A stretch of DNA of 64,000 bases from JABMRP01 sp964444795 (GTDB lineage Bacteria > Planctomycetota > Planctomycetia > Pirellulales > Thermoguttaceae), in NCBI GenBank assembly GCA_964444795.1, contig CAYUIQ010000011.1, forward strand, positions 3,437 through 67,436. The letters run 5' to 3'. Positions 18,925 through 27,296 of this stretch are shown one piece after another (the stretch's first letter is position 1; every line of letters begins with the position of its first letter). The notes below the pieces were generated by a model that was not told the DNA's origin, did no database searches, and was given only the letters and a program-made list of their open reading frames with translations. Position numbers and translations under genes: made by a program.

Positions 18925-21900
18925 CTAATGATCGGCCGGTCCATCCACGCGCCGGGTCATTTCCAGCACATAGGGCATCGTGCCCGTGCCGGACAATTCC
19001 AGTGTCAGGCGATTGATACCGGGGCGCAGGTGTGCTTCGAGGCCGCCGAGAACGATCGGGCCGCGGTGCTCGGGGGTGATGGTCTGTTGGGCGATGACCT
19101 TGCCTTGGTAGCGGATCACCAGGGTCCCGTCGACCGGCACCGGTGGTTCGTCGGCGTATCGCTGGGCCAGGGCCAGCAGCGCCAGGGCGGTTGTCTGGGG
19201 CGGGCCGAAATGTCCGCCCGGCTGGCGATGCCTGAGAAGCCAGTCGATCGCCCGCTCGGCCTGAGACGTGAAGTTGCCACTTTTCAACCATCCCAGCGCG
19301 GCGATGGCTGTGGTTTGAACGATGGCCGGACCGCCGTCATCCGGGATGATGGGTGCCGCGGTTCCTTTGGGCATACCGCCCGGGGGCAGCGATCCGTCGT
19401 CGGTCTGGAGATCGGCCAGCTTCTGCAGCAGCGGCCGTGCTTGGGACTTCCGGCCGCCGTTGATCAGGGCCGTGGCGGCCAGGGCCATGGTGAGCGGATC
19501 TTCGGCGGAGGCCGCCAGATCTTCGATGCGATCCAACTCCGCTTCCAGCCCGGCGGTGCTGGCTTCCGACATGGCCCAGACCACGTAGGCATCGAGCGTT
19601 TGCGCGGACGATTGGACGGGTGACATGCCGGGCACGCCCGTGGAGAGAAAGACGCCCTCGTCGTCCTTCTGGTCCAGCAGCCACGTTCCCGTACGGAAGA
19701 CCAGGCGCGGCTCGACGTCGACCACCTCGGCCATTTGTCGCAGCAGCATTAGTATCAAAGCGGTCCGGTCGATGTCGGCAGACTCCTTCTTGAAAGCCGA
19801 GAACCCGCCGCCGCCACACTCCGTCTCGGCAAGTTGCCGACGGGCTTCGCGCAACGAATGTTTAGCCTCTCGGGTCAGGGCCGGATCGACAATACCGTGG
19901 TCCCGCATGTGTTTCCACAACAGAACATCGCAGAGTGCCGAGACGAGGATCGGTCCCGAAGGAGTGCGCGTAGCGCCGCCGGGCATGGACGCTGGTAGGT
20001 TCTTTCTCGCCAATTGCAGTTCGGCCGGCCAACTCGGCAGTCCGCGAATCGCGACATTGACCGAACCTTCACGCGGATCCGAAGGTACGTCGACCTCCAA
20101 CTCGACTCCAGCCCCGTCGCCCGCCTCGATCACGCCGCTGGTTCCGCTCCCGTCGAGATACTTGGTCAACGGTTCGTCCGGCGGCGTGGCATCTCCGGGG
20201 CTTTCCGTCTCCAGAGCGGGCGCCGAAGGAACCCACGCCGGACGGTAACCGGGATCGGCGAGGATCTTGATGACTTCGCCCCGAAGCGAGGGATCGTAGC
20301 TACCGCTGGCCGGTGCCGATCGAGCCAGATCGTCCAGCGCGGCGCCGACCTCTCGCTGCCGGTCGGCCGCGGTCGCACTGCCCGCCGGTCGAGCGTAAAA
20401 CGTCTCGAAGATCGCCATCTTCCCCGCCGGGTCGTCGGCATCGGGTGGAACCATCTGTACCACGCCGATGATCGGACACAGCACGGCCGAGCAGGCCGTG
20501 GGAGCCCAGATCCACGGCCCCGAGACAACGTTCATCAACACCAACAAGCCGACGAACATCAGCAAACCGAGCGAAGCCACGGAACTCAACGTGGTTATGG
20601 CGTCGAGAAAGCCGGACCGATAGGCGCCGTCATTTTGCAGAGAATCGTCGTACCGGCTCCGGATCGACCCCAGGTTGTCGAACACCACAGGCGACCGATA
20701 CAATCCAGCGGCGAGCATCGAACGGTCGGCCGCCGTCCCGTCGCTCTCCCGCCGCAGAAGATCGTCGAAGGCGCCGGCAACCAGGCGCCGCCATCCCTGG
20801 GTACCCAGGAGAAGATCCAATGCCGCATCGGCCTCGCTATCGCCGCCCAGGTAGCCCTGGAGTTGGGCCGCATCGCCTGCGTTTTCCAAGGCTTCGCATT
20901 GCAGAAAGCGGATCGCCGGCACCGAACTCCCCTGCCCCGGGTGACGGTAAACGAGCCGCTGGGCCACCGCAACCGGCGGACTCTTACCGTAGTCATAGAC
21001 CGTCAAGCGGATGACGCCGCTGATCCGGTCGTCCAGGGGAAAGGTGATCGGATGAGCTCCCGTACCGGTCTCGTCGACCGAGGTGACAATCATCTGGTGT
21101 CTGGCCGACGCACCGCGACAAGTCGCTGCCACGACCAGCGGTATCCCGGCACGGGCCGCGCGAACGTTGAACTGCAGCGGTTCGCCCGCGGCAAAAACAG
21201 CGGCTCCGGCGGTCAATACGATTTTCCGCGACGACAAGGCCTCCGGCAACGCCGGCTCGAGCAGTTCATCGGCGGGCTCGACGATCCGCATACGGTATTG
21301 CTCTCCCGCTTGGGGAGCAAACGTGAATACCCCGCGCCCGTCGCGAACCGTCTCGCACCGCGCGGTCACGGGCCTTCCCTGGGGATCGACGATCACGCCT
21401 TTCAGGTCGACCGGCTCGCCGTGCCCATCGCGAGCCATGAAATAAACGCGGTTCTCCAGCCCCGCGGCCAACTGCCCCCCCTCGGGATAGAAGCTGACCT
21501 GGAGGTGCCCGAGGTCCAGCGGAATCTCACGCACGAGCGTTCGCGACGTTCCCTGGCGATCGAAAGTAATCGCCAGCGTGGCGTCGGCGCGATGAATCTC
21601 CTTGGGCAGGGTAAACGCGATCCGCAAGGTGCCGTCGGCGGACGTCTCGGCGGTCTGCTCGTCAACCACCTCGCCGGCCAGCCGGACGGTGGTTCGCACC
21701 GCGACGCCGGCCGCCGGAATTCCCTCGACGGGGCCAAGCGAAAAATCGGCCGTGACCTCCTGACCGGGACGAAAACGCTCCCGGCGGAATTCCACGTCGG
21801 CCCCCGCCTCACCGTCCAGCGCATCCCGAACCCAGAAGATACAACTCCGCTGGGGCAGCGCGGCGTCGGCGCTGGTCACCGACAGGCGATATGGCCCTGC

Positions 21901-22824
21901 CGGAGCGTCGCCACGCAATCGTGTCTTGCCGCGGGCCACTCCGGCTTCGGTCGTGGTCTGCTGGCGCGATACGTCGTTTCCCCGCGGATCGATGATCGCG
22001 AAAGTCACGGGAAACTCGCGCGAGGCGGTCAAGGTGAGCCGCGAGTCCGTTGAGGATTGGTAAGTGACCTCTTCCCCGGGTCGATACGAGGATTTGCCTG
22101 GCGACAGGTCGGTCTGGTAGCCGAGGGGCTCCCACCTCAGCAGGCCCTCGCATTGCGCGCGGCGGTCGCCGGAGACGGCCAGGACGGTCAACGACGCGCC
22201 GGACGGGCTCCCGGAAGAAGCTTCGCGAACATCCGCGGCCGGGATAACCACGTCGAGCCGGCCCTCCTCGTCGGTCGACTCGTGATGGGCGAATATCCGC
22301 TGGCCGCCGGGTCCTTCGAGCAGAAACTCGATCTCCGTCGCCATTGGCTCCCCGGTCGCACCGCTGGTGGTGATCGAGAACCGGCTGTCCGTTTCGACGC
22401 CGATGTGGGGCGGTCCGGTGACCAACAGCCGCGGATGCGCGGCGGCGATCGTGCTCATCCGGCTGCGATGGGAGAGATAACCGCCCAGCGAAACGAGAAG
22501 AAGGACGGCGGCCGTAATCCCCACGGTCCAATGGGCCGCGCGCGCGGGGGGCGGAGCCTCGGATACGCGGCGCTTGCCGGTGCCCGGCGGAAGGCTCTCG
22601 CCGACGGCCGGGTCGCGATCCTCCGGACGGCGCAGTTCGATGGACGGTGCTTCGACCCGGGCGGCTTCGCTCATCGCGTCGGCCGTTGCCCGAACCTCCT
22701 CGTACGCCCGGGCGAGTTGGGGATCACGATCGATCCGCTCGCGCAACTCGGCCTCTTCGTCCTCCGGCAGCAGGTCGTGGATCAGTTCCAACAACCGCTG
22801 TCGCATCTCCGGACCGATGGTCAT
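18925..22824 (-). CDS. Anti-sigma-like membrane protein with alpha-2-macroglobulin-like domains
   Basis: A 1299-residue protein. Residues 1-60 are a helical segment (ELIHDLLPEDEEAELRERID) like the N-termini of planctomycete anti-sigma proteins. A membrane helix lies at about 99-117. Long beta-sandwich segments (about 130-720) resemble MG domains, a hydrophobic region follows at about 745-790, and residues about 1000-1240 form an alpha-helical toroid-like region (VPGMSPVQSSAQTLDAYVVW, LTMALAATALINGGRKSQA). The GCGEQ thioester motif of true macroglobulins is not found; the nearest text is ECGGGG. The gene starts 6 bases after the sigma factor gene. A protein that senses envelope events and holds the sigma factor is a reasonable model, not shown. 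Confidence 0.75.
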   Translation of the reverse strand: MTIGPEMRQRLLELIHDLLPEDEEAELRERIDRDPQLARAYEEVRATADAMSEAARVEAPSIELRRPEDRDPAVGESLPPGTGKRRVSEAPPPARAAHWTVGITAAVLLLVSLGGYLSHRSRMSTIAAAHPRLLVTGPPHIGVETDSRFSITTSGATGEPMATEIEFLLEGPGGQRIFAHHESTDEEGRLDVVIPAADVREASSGSPSGASLTVLAVSGDRRAQCEGLLRWEPLGYQTDLSPGKSSYRPGEEVTYQSSTDSRLTLTASREFPVTFAIIDPRGNDVSRQQTTTEAGVARGKTRLRGDAPAGPYRLSVTSADAALPQRSCIFWVRDALDGEAGADVEFRRERFRPGQEVTADFSLGPVEGIPAAGVAVRTTVRLAGEVVDEQTAETSADGTLRIAFTLPKEIHRADATLAITFDRQGTSRTLVREIPLDLGHLQVSFYPEGGQLAAGLENRVYFMARDGHGEPVDLKGVIVDPQGRPVTARCETVRDGRGVFTFAPQAGEQYRMRIVEPADELLEPALPEALSSRKIVLTAGAAVFAAGEPLQFNVRAARAGIPLVVAATCRGASARHQMIVTSVDETGTGAHPITFPLDDRISGVIRLTVYDYGKSPPVAVAQRLVYRHPGQGSSVPAIRFLQCEALENAGDAAQLQGYLGGDSEADAALDLLLGTQGWRRLVAGAFDDLLRRESDGTAADRSMLAAGLYRSPVVFDNLGSIRSRYDDSLQNDGAYRSGFLDAITTLSSVASLGLLMFVGLLVLMNVVSGPWIWAPTACSAVLCPIIGVVQMVPPDADDPAGKMAIFETFYARPAGSATAADRQREVGAALDDLARSAPASGSYDPSLRGEVIKILADPGYRPAWVPSAPALETESPGDATPPDEPLTKYLDGSGTSGVIEAGDGAGVELEVDVPSDPREGSVNVAIRGLPSWPAELQLARKNLPASMPGGATRTPSGPILVSALCDVLLWKHMRDHGIVDPALTREAKHSLREARRQLAETECGGGGFSAFKKESADIDRTALILMLLRQMAEVVDVEPRLVFRTGTWLLDQKDDEGVFLSTGVPGMSPVQSSAQTLDAYVVWAMSEASTAGLEAELDRIEDLAASAEDPLTMALAATALINGGRKSQARPLLQKLADLQTDDGSLPPGGMPKGTAAPIIPDDGGPAIVQTTAIAALGWLKSGNFTSQAERAIDWLLRHRQPGGHFGPPQTTALALLALAQRYADEPPVPVDGTLVIRYQGKVIAQQTITPEHRGPIVLGGLEAHLRPGINRLTLELSGTGTMPYVLEMTRRVDGPADH

Positions 22825-22830
22825 CGTGTC

Positions 22831-23376
22831 TCACTCCAGCCCTTCGCGAATTCTGCGCAGCGCGGTCCGCATCCTCTTCTTGACGGCTGACGGAGAAACG
22901 AGCATTATCCGGGCAATTTCCTCATAGGTCAGGCGGGCGTTGATTCGCAGCAGAAAGACCTCCCGTTCTTCCCGTCGCAGCCGGCTCAGCATACACCGAA
23001 TGATCCCCAACCGGTCGCGGCGAGCGGGGTTGGTTTGGTGATCGGCCGGCACGGCAACCAACGTCAGATTGGCGGCCCCCAGCGGTCTGCGGCGCCGTCG
23101 CCAAGCGGATCCGCGCATGTCGCGACCCACGGCAAGCGCCGTCCGGAAGACCGACGCCTTGAGGTTATCCTCCGTCGCCATCCTGTCGCGGGCGCGCCAG
23201 CAGACGGCAAACGTTTCTTGGAGCCCCAGGCGCGCATCCTCCACGTCGCCCACGAGGAAGTGCAGCGTACCCAACAACTCGTCTTGGTAGCGTACGAAAA
23301 CCCGCTCTAACCGACGTGTCCGCAAATCAATAGGCACATCGGCGGCCGATTGCCGTACCGCGCTTGATTGTATCAT
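22831..23376 (-). CDS. Sigma-70 family (ECF-type) RNA polymerase sigma factor
   Basis: A 181-residue sigma factor with only regions 2 and 4. Region 2 is seen in RYQDELLGTLHFLVGDVEDA and ETFAVCWRARDRM; region 4 carries LRREEREVFLLRINARLTYE and the recognition helix EEIARIMLVSPSAVKKRM. ATG 23376 (MIQSSAVRQSAAD) is preferred, because the 44 residues before it are not family-like. It is the first gene of a three-gene operon whose next member begins with an anti-sigma-like segment, so the two proteins probably interact. Confidence 0.88.
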   Translation of the reverse strand: MIQSSAVRQSAADVPIDLRTRRLERVFVRYQDELLGTLHFLVGDVEDARLGLQETFAVCWRARDRMATEDNLKASVFRTALAVGRDMRGSAWRRRRRPLGAANLTLVAVPADHQTNPARRDRLGIIRCMLSRLRREEREVFLLRINARLTYEEIARIMLVSPSAVKKRMRTALRRIREGLE

Positions 23377-23770
23377 GCCTCTGCCAACAAAGAAGCCACG
23401 CCAATCCCCGTGTCCGAGGAGGCAAGGTATATGCATGCGCCGCGAGACGGGCGCGGATTTGTCCCATTCGATTTCATTGAAGCTACCCGAACGAACGCTC
23501 CAGAACAAGAGAGGGGGCCTGCCTTTTGTGAAGAGTTGCCCAAAAACCCCCTGAAAGTACTAGCTTCTTCCGTTTGGGAGGCCGCTGCGGAACTTGCAGT
23601 CAATCTGATCGGAACAATTTGCTCAATCCGATCCTGCCGCATAACCGACACAACCGTTATAGGCGCTCGATCCCCCCTCGAGTGTATCTACGGGTAGAGA
23701 ACGTCGCGGAGAAATCGGCCGACGCGCCGATTGTCCCGGCGGGCAATATACAACGAGGGGAGATGAGTCC
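23377..23770. other. Divergent intergenic region
   Basis: A 394-base region between the divergent sigma factor and TolC-family genes. It must hold both promoters, but no strong -35/-10 pair stands out. The only clear signal is the GGGGAGATG ribosome-binding stretch just before the TolC-family ATG. The short ORFs here look random. Confidence 0.5.
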
Positions 23771-25213
23771 ATGCCGAGACGATTCGCAGCGACGATCTGC
23801 ACCGCGGTGGCCTGCTTGGCATTCGGCGAGCCGGTATGGGCGTGGGATCCGGTGCATGTCTTGCCGGCTCCGCCGTCGAACCGGCCGACCGGCGGAGTGG
23901 TTGCCATGAGCCAGGCCGTGGAGCCCCCGCGGCCGGCTCTACCGTCGCCCATCGCGCCTCCGCGCCCGGCGCCGGCGCAACCGCCGCGAGCCCCGTTGCC
24001 GCCCCCCATGCCACCCGACACCGCCTACGCCGCCCCTGCCGCGCCGGCAATGGGCCAGAACCAGACTCTGGCCGAATTCGAGACGTTGGCTCTGGGCAAC
24101 AATCCGACGCTTGCCCAGGCAGCCGCTCGGGTTCGGGCGATTCGCGGAAAGTATACGCAAGCGGGACTCCATCCCAATCCGGTACTTGGCTACTCGGGCG
24201 AAGACATTGGCGAGGACGGATCGGCCGGCAAACACGGCCTGTTCATCTCGCAGGAAGTCGTCACCGCCGGCAAGCTCCGTCTGGCTCAGGCCACGGTGTC
24301 ACACGAGATTCGCAAGGCCATGCGGGCGGAGGAAACGCAGCGATTTCGGGTGTTGAACGACACGCGAACCACATTCTACGAGGTACTGATTGCCCAGCGC
24401 ACGGTCTCCCTGTACAAGGAATTGGTTGACTTCGCCAACGAGGGTCTGAATGCGAAAATCGCCCTCGAACAGGCCGACCAAGGGAGTCCCGTCGACGTGC
24501 TCCAAGCGAAAGTCCAGGCCGAAACCACCATGCTCGAACGCGACGACGCGAGGTACCGGTTGCTGGCCGCTTGGCGCCGACTGGCTACCGTGGTGGGCGT
24601 TCCGAATATGCCGCCGCGGGAATTGCCCGACATGCTGGCTCGCCCGCCGGCGCAATGGACTTGGGACGAAGCTCTGGTAAGATTGCTGGCCGAGAGCCCC
24701 GAATTGGCCGAGGCCCAAGCGGCCGTCTCGCAAGCCCGCTGCCAAGTACAGAGAGAGTGTGCCGGGCGCGTGCCCAATCTCGATCTTCAGGCAGGCGTGC
24801 AATACGATACCGGCGGTCAACGTACCGTGACTGGTATCGAAGTGGGCCTGCCGCTGACGCTATTCAATCGGAATCAAGGGAACATTCGGCAAGCCCAAGC
24901 CGAGCTTGCGGCGGCCCACAAAGAAGTGGCGCGGGTCGAACTCGACTTGCGGCACAGGCTCGCGACGGCTTTCCGGGAGTACGACGACGCCCGTAATCGA
25001 GTGGACCGATATGCTCAAGTCGTCGTCCAAACCGCCGAGAAGGCGCGTGATTTGGTTCAGATAAGCCACGAAGGAGGCCAGGTGAGCCAAGTCACGCTGC
25101 TGTTGGCCCAGGAAACCTACGCCCGTGTCCGGCTGGCCGAAGTCGAGAGCCTCCGCCGGCTTTGGACCAGTAGCGCGCGGATCGAAGGCATGTTGCTCGA
25201 CGGGGGACTCTAA
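23771..25213 (+). CDS. Outer membrane efflux protein, TolC family
   Basis: A 480-residue protein with a signal peptide (about residues 1-24). A proline-rich stretch (about 30-90) follows, then two OEP repeats (about 95-270 and 295-470) that in TolC form the trimeric outer-membrane and periplasmic tunnel. SQEVVTAGKLRLAQATVSHE and GLPLTLFNRNQGNIRQAQAE are hallmark segments of the CusC/CzcC-like subgroup, whose members often export metals. No inner-membrane pump or adaptor gene lies beside it in this window, so its partner is elsewhere. Its stop is only 3 bases from the stop of the convergent gene. Confidence 0.92.
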   Translation: MPRRFAATICTAVACLAFGEPVWAWDPVHVLPAPPSNRPTGGVVAMSQAVEPPRPALPSPIAPPRPAPAQPPRAPLPPPMPPDTAYAAPAAPAMGQNQTLAEFETLALGNNPTLAQAAARVRAIRGKYTQAGLHPNPVLGYSGEDIGEDGSAGKHGLFISQEVVTAGKLRLAQATVSHEIRKAMRAEETQRFRVLNDTRTTFYEVLIAQRTVSLYKELVDFANEGLNAKIALEQADQGSPVDVLQAKVQAETTMLERDDARYRLLAAWRRLATVVGVPNMPPRELPDMLARPPAQWTWDEALVRLLAESPELAEAQAAVSQARCQVQRECAGRVPNLDLQAGVQYDTGGQRTVTGIEVGLPLTLFNRNQGNIRQAQAELAAAHKEVARVELDLRHRLATAFREYDDARNRVDRYAQVVVQTAEKARDLVQISHEGGQVSQVTLLLAQETYARVRLAEVESLRRLWTSSARIEGMLLDGGL

Positions 25214-25216
25214 AGA

Positions 25217-26836
25217 TCACTCACTCGCCGACGCCGGCAACGCATCAATCGGCAACACGACGACATTGTCGAACCAGGCCGATACGTTGTGCGTGCGAAC
25301 GCCGATATTGCCGGTGAGGATGGGGGCTTTCTCGTCGGTATAGTCGATCCGCAGACCGTCGTCATGGTGCATGCGGTTGAGCCAGACGCGGATGCGATTG
25401 CCCTCGGCGGCGACGCGAATTTGGTTCCACACGCCGGGCACGATGCGACACTCCAGTTCTTCCAGATCGAACTCGGCCAGCGGCTGCCAGTTGTTTTGCA
25501 TCTTGCCCAGATACAGTTTCTTCGTGTCCAGGCCGACGTAGTAGCCGTGCAACTCGTCGTGGCCGGGGCCCGGTTTGTTGACGCGGAAAAGCAGCCCCGC
25601 GTTGCTGGTGGTGTCCTGGAGCATGACAACGGCCTCGAGCACGTAGTCGTCCCACTGGGGATCGCCGGCGATCATTTTCATGCCCGGCCGCAACGTTAAC
25701 ACACCGCTGCCGCCGGCGCCGATGCTCCCATACTGCGTCCATCCCGGCCGGCGGGGGAGCGGTGGGTTGTCTTGGAAATCGTCGAACAGGAGGGCCCGCC
25801 GCTGGCCGGTCGTGTAACGGCGGATCGCTTCGGCCTCGGCCAGCGAGACGGGCGTGGCGTCGGGCCACATCAGTCCACACCAGGGGATCGTCGGCTCGGG
25901 CGTGCCGTCCTTGGTACCCCAATACCAACGGCAGTTCGAGTTGCCGACCATCAACTCCCAGCACAAATAGACCCCCGGCACGGATTTCTTCTCCGCCCGG
26001 CGGGATTGGAGCCAGTGGATCACTTCGACCGGCTCGCCGTTACTGCGCCGCGGCGCATACCAGCGTGCGCCGGCCTCGGTGAAGACGGTGCCCTTGGCCG
26101 GGTTCAAGTCGGCCTGCCGGGTCCAGGCGGCGAAGTTGTTGCCGTAATTGTGCGCGTTGACGATATCCGTTTCGGGGCTGTCGTCCCAACAGCAAATGAC
26201 CGGCTGGGTCGGTTTGAGTTCCTTGATCCAACGGTAGCCCGATTTGCGCAACTGGACGGAATACTCGGATCGCATCTTCGGCTCGTTGAACACTTCCCAC
26301 CAGAGCACCCGGCCGTCGTCGCGATGCGCCCGGACGACGTCTTGTACGTAAGCTTGGATGCGGGGCAACTTCTCCTCGGTTCGATCGACGTCTTGCGGGC
26401 AGGCGGCCCAACGACCGTTATGCCGTCCCTTAACCGGCGGCGGCGACTCCAGGGTAACGCCTTTGTGGTTCCAGCAATCGTCGAAGAACGTGAACCCGGG
26501 CCGAATACCGTGGGCGTCGCAGATCTTCAAGAATGCCTCGATGTTGGCCAGGAACGTTTCCCGCTCGGCCTCGTAGGGGATGTTGTGCAGATAGACCCGA
26601 AGCGAGGTGATGCCGTAGTATTTCTTGGCCGCGGCCAACTCTCGCTCGATCACCTCGGGACGAAAATCGTGCCAAAGCTGCACCGCGTTGACGGCATACG
26701 CCGGCGTGTAATTGGCCCCCACCCAGGACGACGTATCGACCGGCTCGGCCGAAAGCGGGCGGCAAAGCAGCAGGATGGTCGCAAGTAGAGAACCGAGCAC
26801 GTATCGGCCGCGGAAGAGGTGGTGTGTCGTTTGCAT
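25217..26836 (-). CDS. Exported glycoside hydrolase-like protein with C-terminal lectin-like domain
   Basis: A 539-residue protein with a signal peptide (RYVLGSLLATILLLCRPLSA). Residues about 35-375 look like a TIM-barrel glycosidase of the cellulase-like clan: RVYLHNIPYE, GIRPGFTFFDDCW, and WWEVFNEPKM, where the Glu before Pro is the expected acid/base. The nucleophile is probably in FTEAGARWYA. Residues about 385-530 form a beta-sandwich of the DUF1080/LamG type (YVLEAVVMLQDTTSNAGLLF, LHGYYVGLD), common in planctomycete carbohydrate-active proteins. Substrate unknown. It is convergent with the efflux gene and ends 3 bases from it. Confidence 0.82.
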   Translation of the reverse strand: MQTTHHLFRGRYVLGSLLATILLLCRPLSAEPVDTSSWVGANYTPAYAVNAVQLWHDFRPEVIERELAAAKKYYGITSLRVYLHNIPYEAERETFLANIEAFLKICDAHGIRPGFTFFDDCWNHKGVTLESPPPVKGRHNGRWAACPQDVDRTEEKLPRIQAYVQDVVRAHRDDGRVLWWEVFNEPKMRSEYSVQLRKSGYRWIKELKPTQPVICCWDDSPETDIVNAHNYGNNFAAWTRQADLNPAKGTVFTEAGARWYAPRRSNGEPVEVIHWLQSRRAEKKSVPGVYLCWELMVGNSNCRWYWGTKDGTPEPTIPWCGLMWPDATPVSLAEAEAIRRYTTGQRRALLFDDFQDNPPLPRRPGWTQYGSIGAGGSGVLTLRPGMKMIAGDPQWDDYVLEAVVMLQDTTSNAGLLFRVNKPGPGHDELHGYYVGLDTKKLYLGKMQNNWQPLAEFDLEELECRIVPGVWNQIRVAAEGNRIRVWLNRMHHDDGLRIDYTDEKAPILTGNIGVRTHNVSAWFDNVVVLPIDALPASASE

Positions 26837-26888
26837 TGCCAGATCCTTGGTGAGTCTTGATCCCGTGGCTGAATTCTCACGAATCCAG

Positions 26889-27227
26889 CTACGTCTTCTT
26901 CTCCCGAGCCGCTTTTTCGGCCAGCCCCGAGGTGCCGAAGCGGCGGGCCAACTCGGCTTCGACGTCGGCCAGCGAAACGTCGCAATGAGCCAGCATGACC
27001 AACAGATGGTAGATCAAGTCGGCCGCCTCGTTGACGACGTGTTGCTTGTCGGGCGGTTGCCATCGGGCCGCGTCGACCAGCTCGCCGGTCTCTTCGCGGA
27101 GTTTCTCCCCGATCGCCCCAACGCCGGCTTTCAGCAGCGACGTCGTGTAGGACCCCGGCGGACGTTTCGCCCGGCGATCAACGATCACGCCCATGAGCTG
27201 AGCGAGGATGTCCTGGGTTTCATGCAT
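26889..27227 (-). CDS. hisE: Phosphoribosyl-ATP pyrophosphatase
   Basis: A 112-residue cytoplasmic enzyme that hydrolyses phosphoribosyl-ATP to phosphoribosyl-AMP in histidine biosynthesis. The helical MazG-like fold is seen in SYTTSLLKAGVGAIGEKLRE followed by EETGELVDAA and VNEAADLIYHLLVML, which carry the Mg-binding Glu and Asp residues. ATG 27227 has AAGGAA at 6 bases; the upstream ATG adds 15 unrelated residues. It is a stand-alone HisE, not fused to HisI, and no other his gene is nearby. Confidence 0.93.
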   Translation of the reverse strand: MHETQDILAQLMGVIVDRRAKRPPGSYTTSLLKAGVGAIGEKLREETGELVDAARWQPPDKQHVVNEAADLIYHLLVMLAHCDVSLADVEAELARRFGTSGLAEKAAREKKT

Positions 27228-27296
27228 GATCCGTTCCTTGTGACAACGCGCGGGATGAAAACGCGCGGGCAAGCCCCGCCGCTCAATGATACAATA

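Noticed and set aside
20014..22053. 679-codon plus-strand ORF inside the macroglobulin-like gene
   Set aside because: Shadow frame of the minus-strand gene, with no hydrophobic or family pattern.
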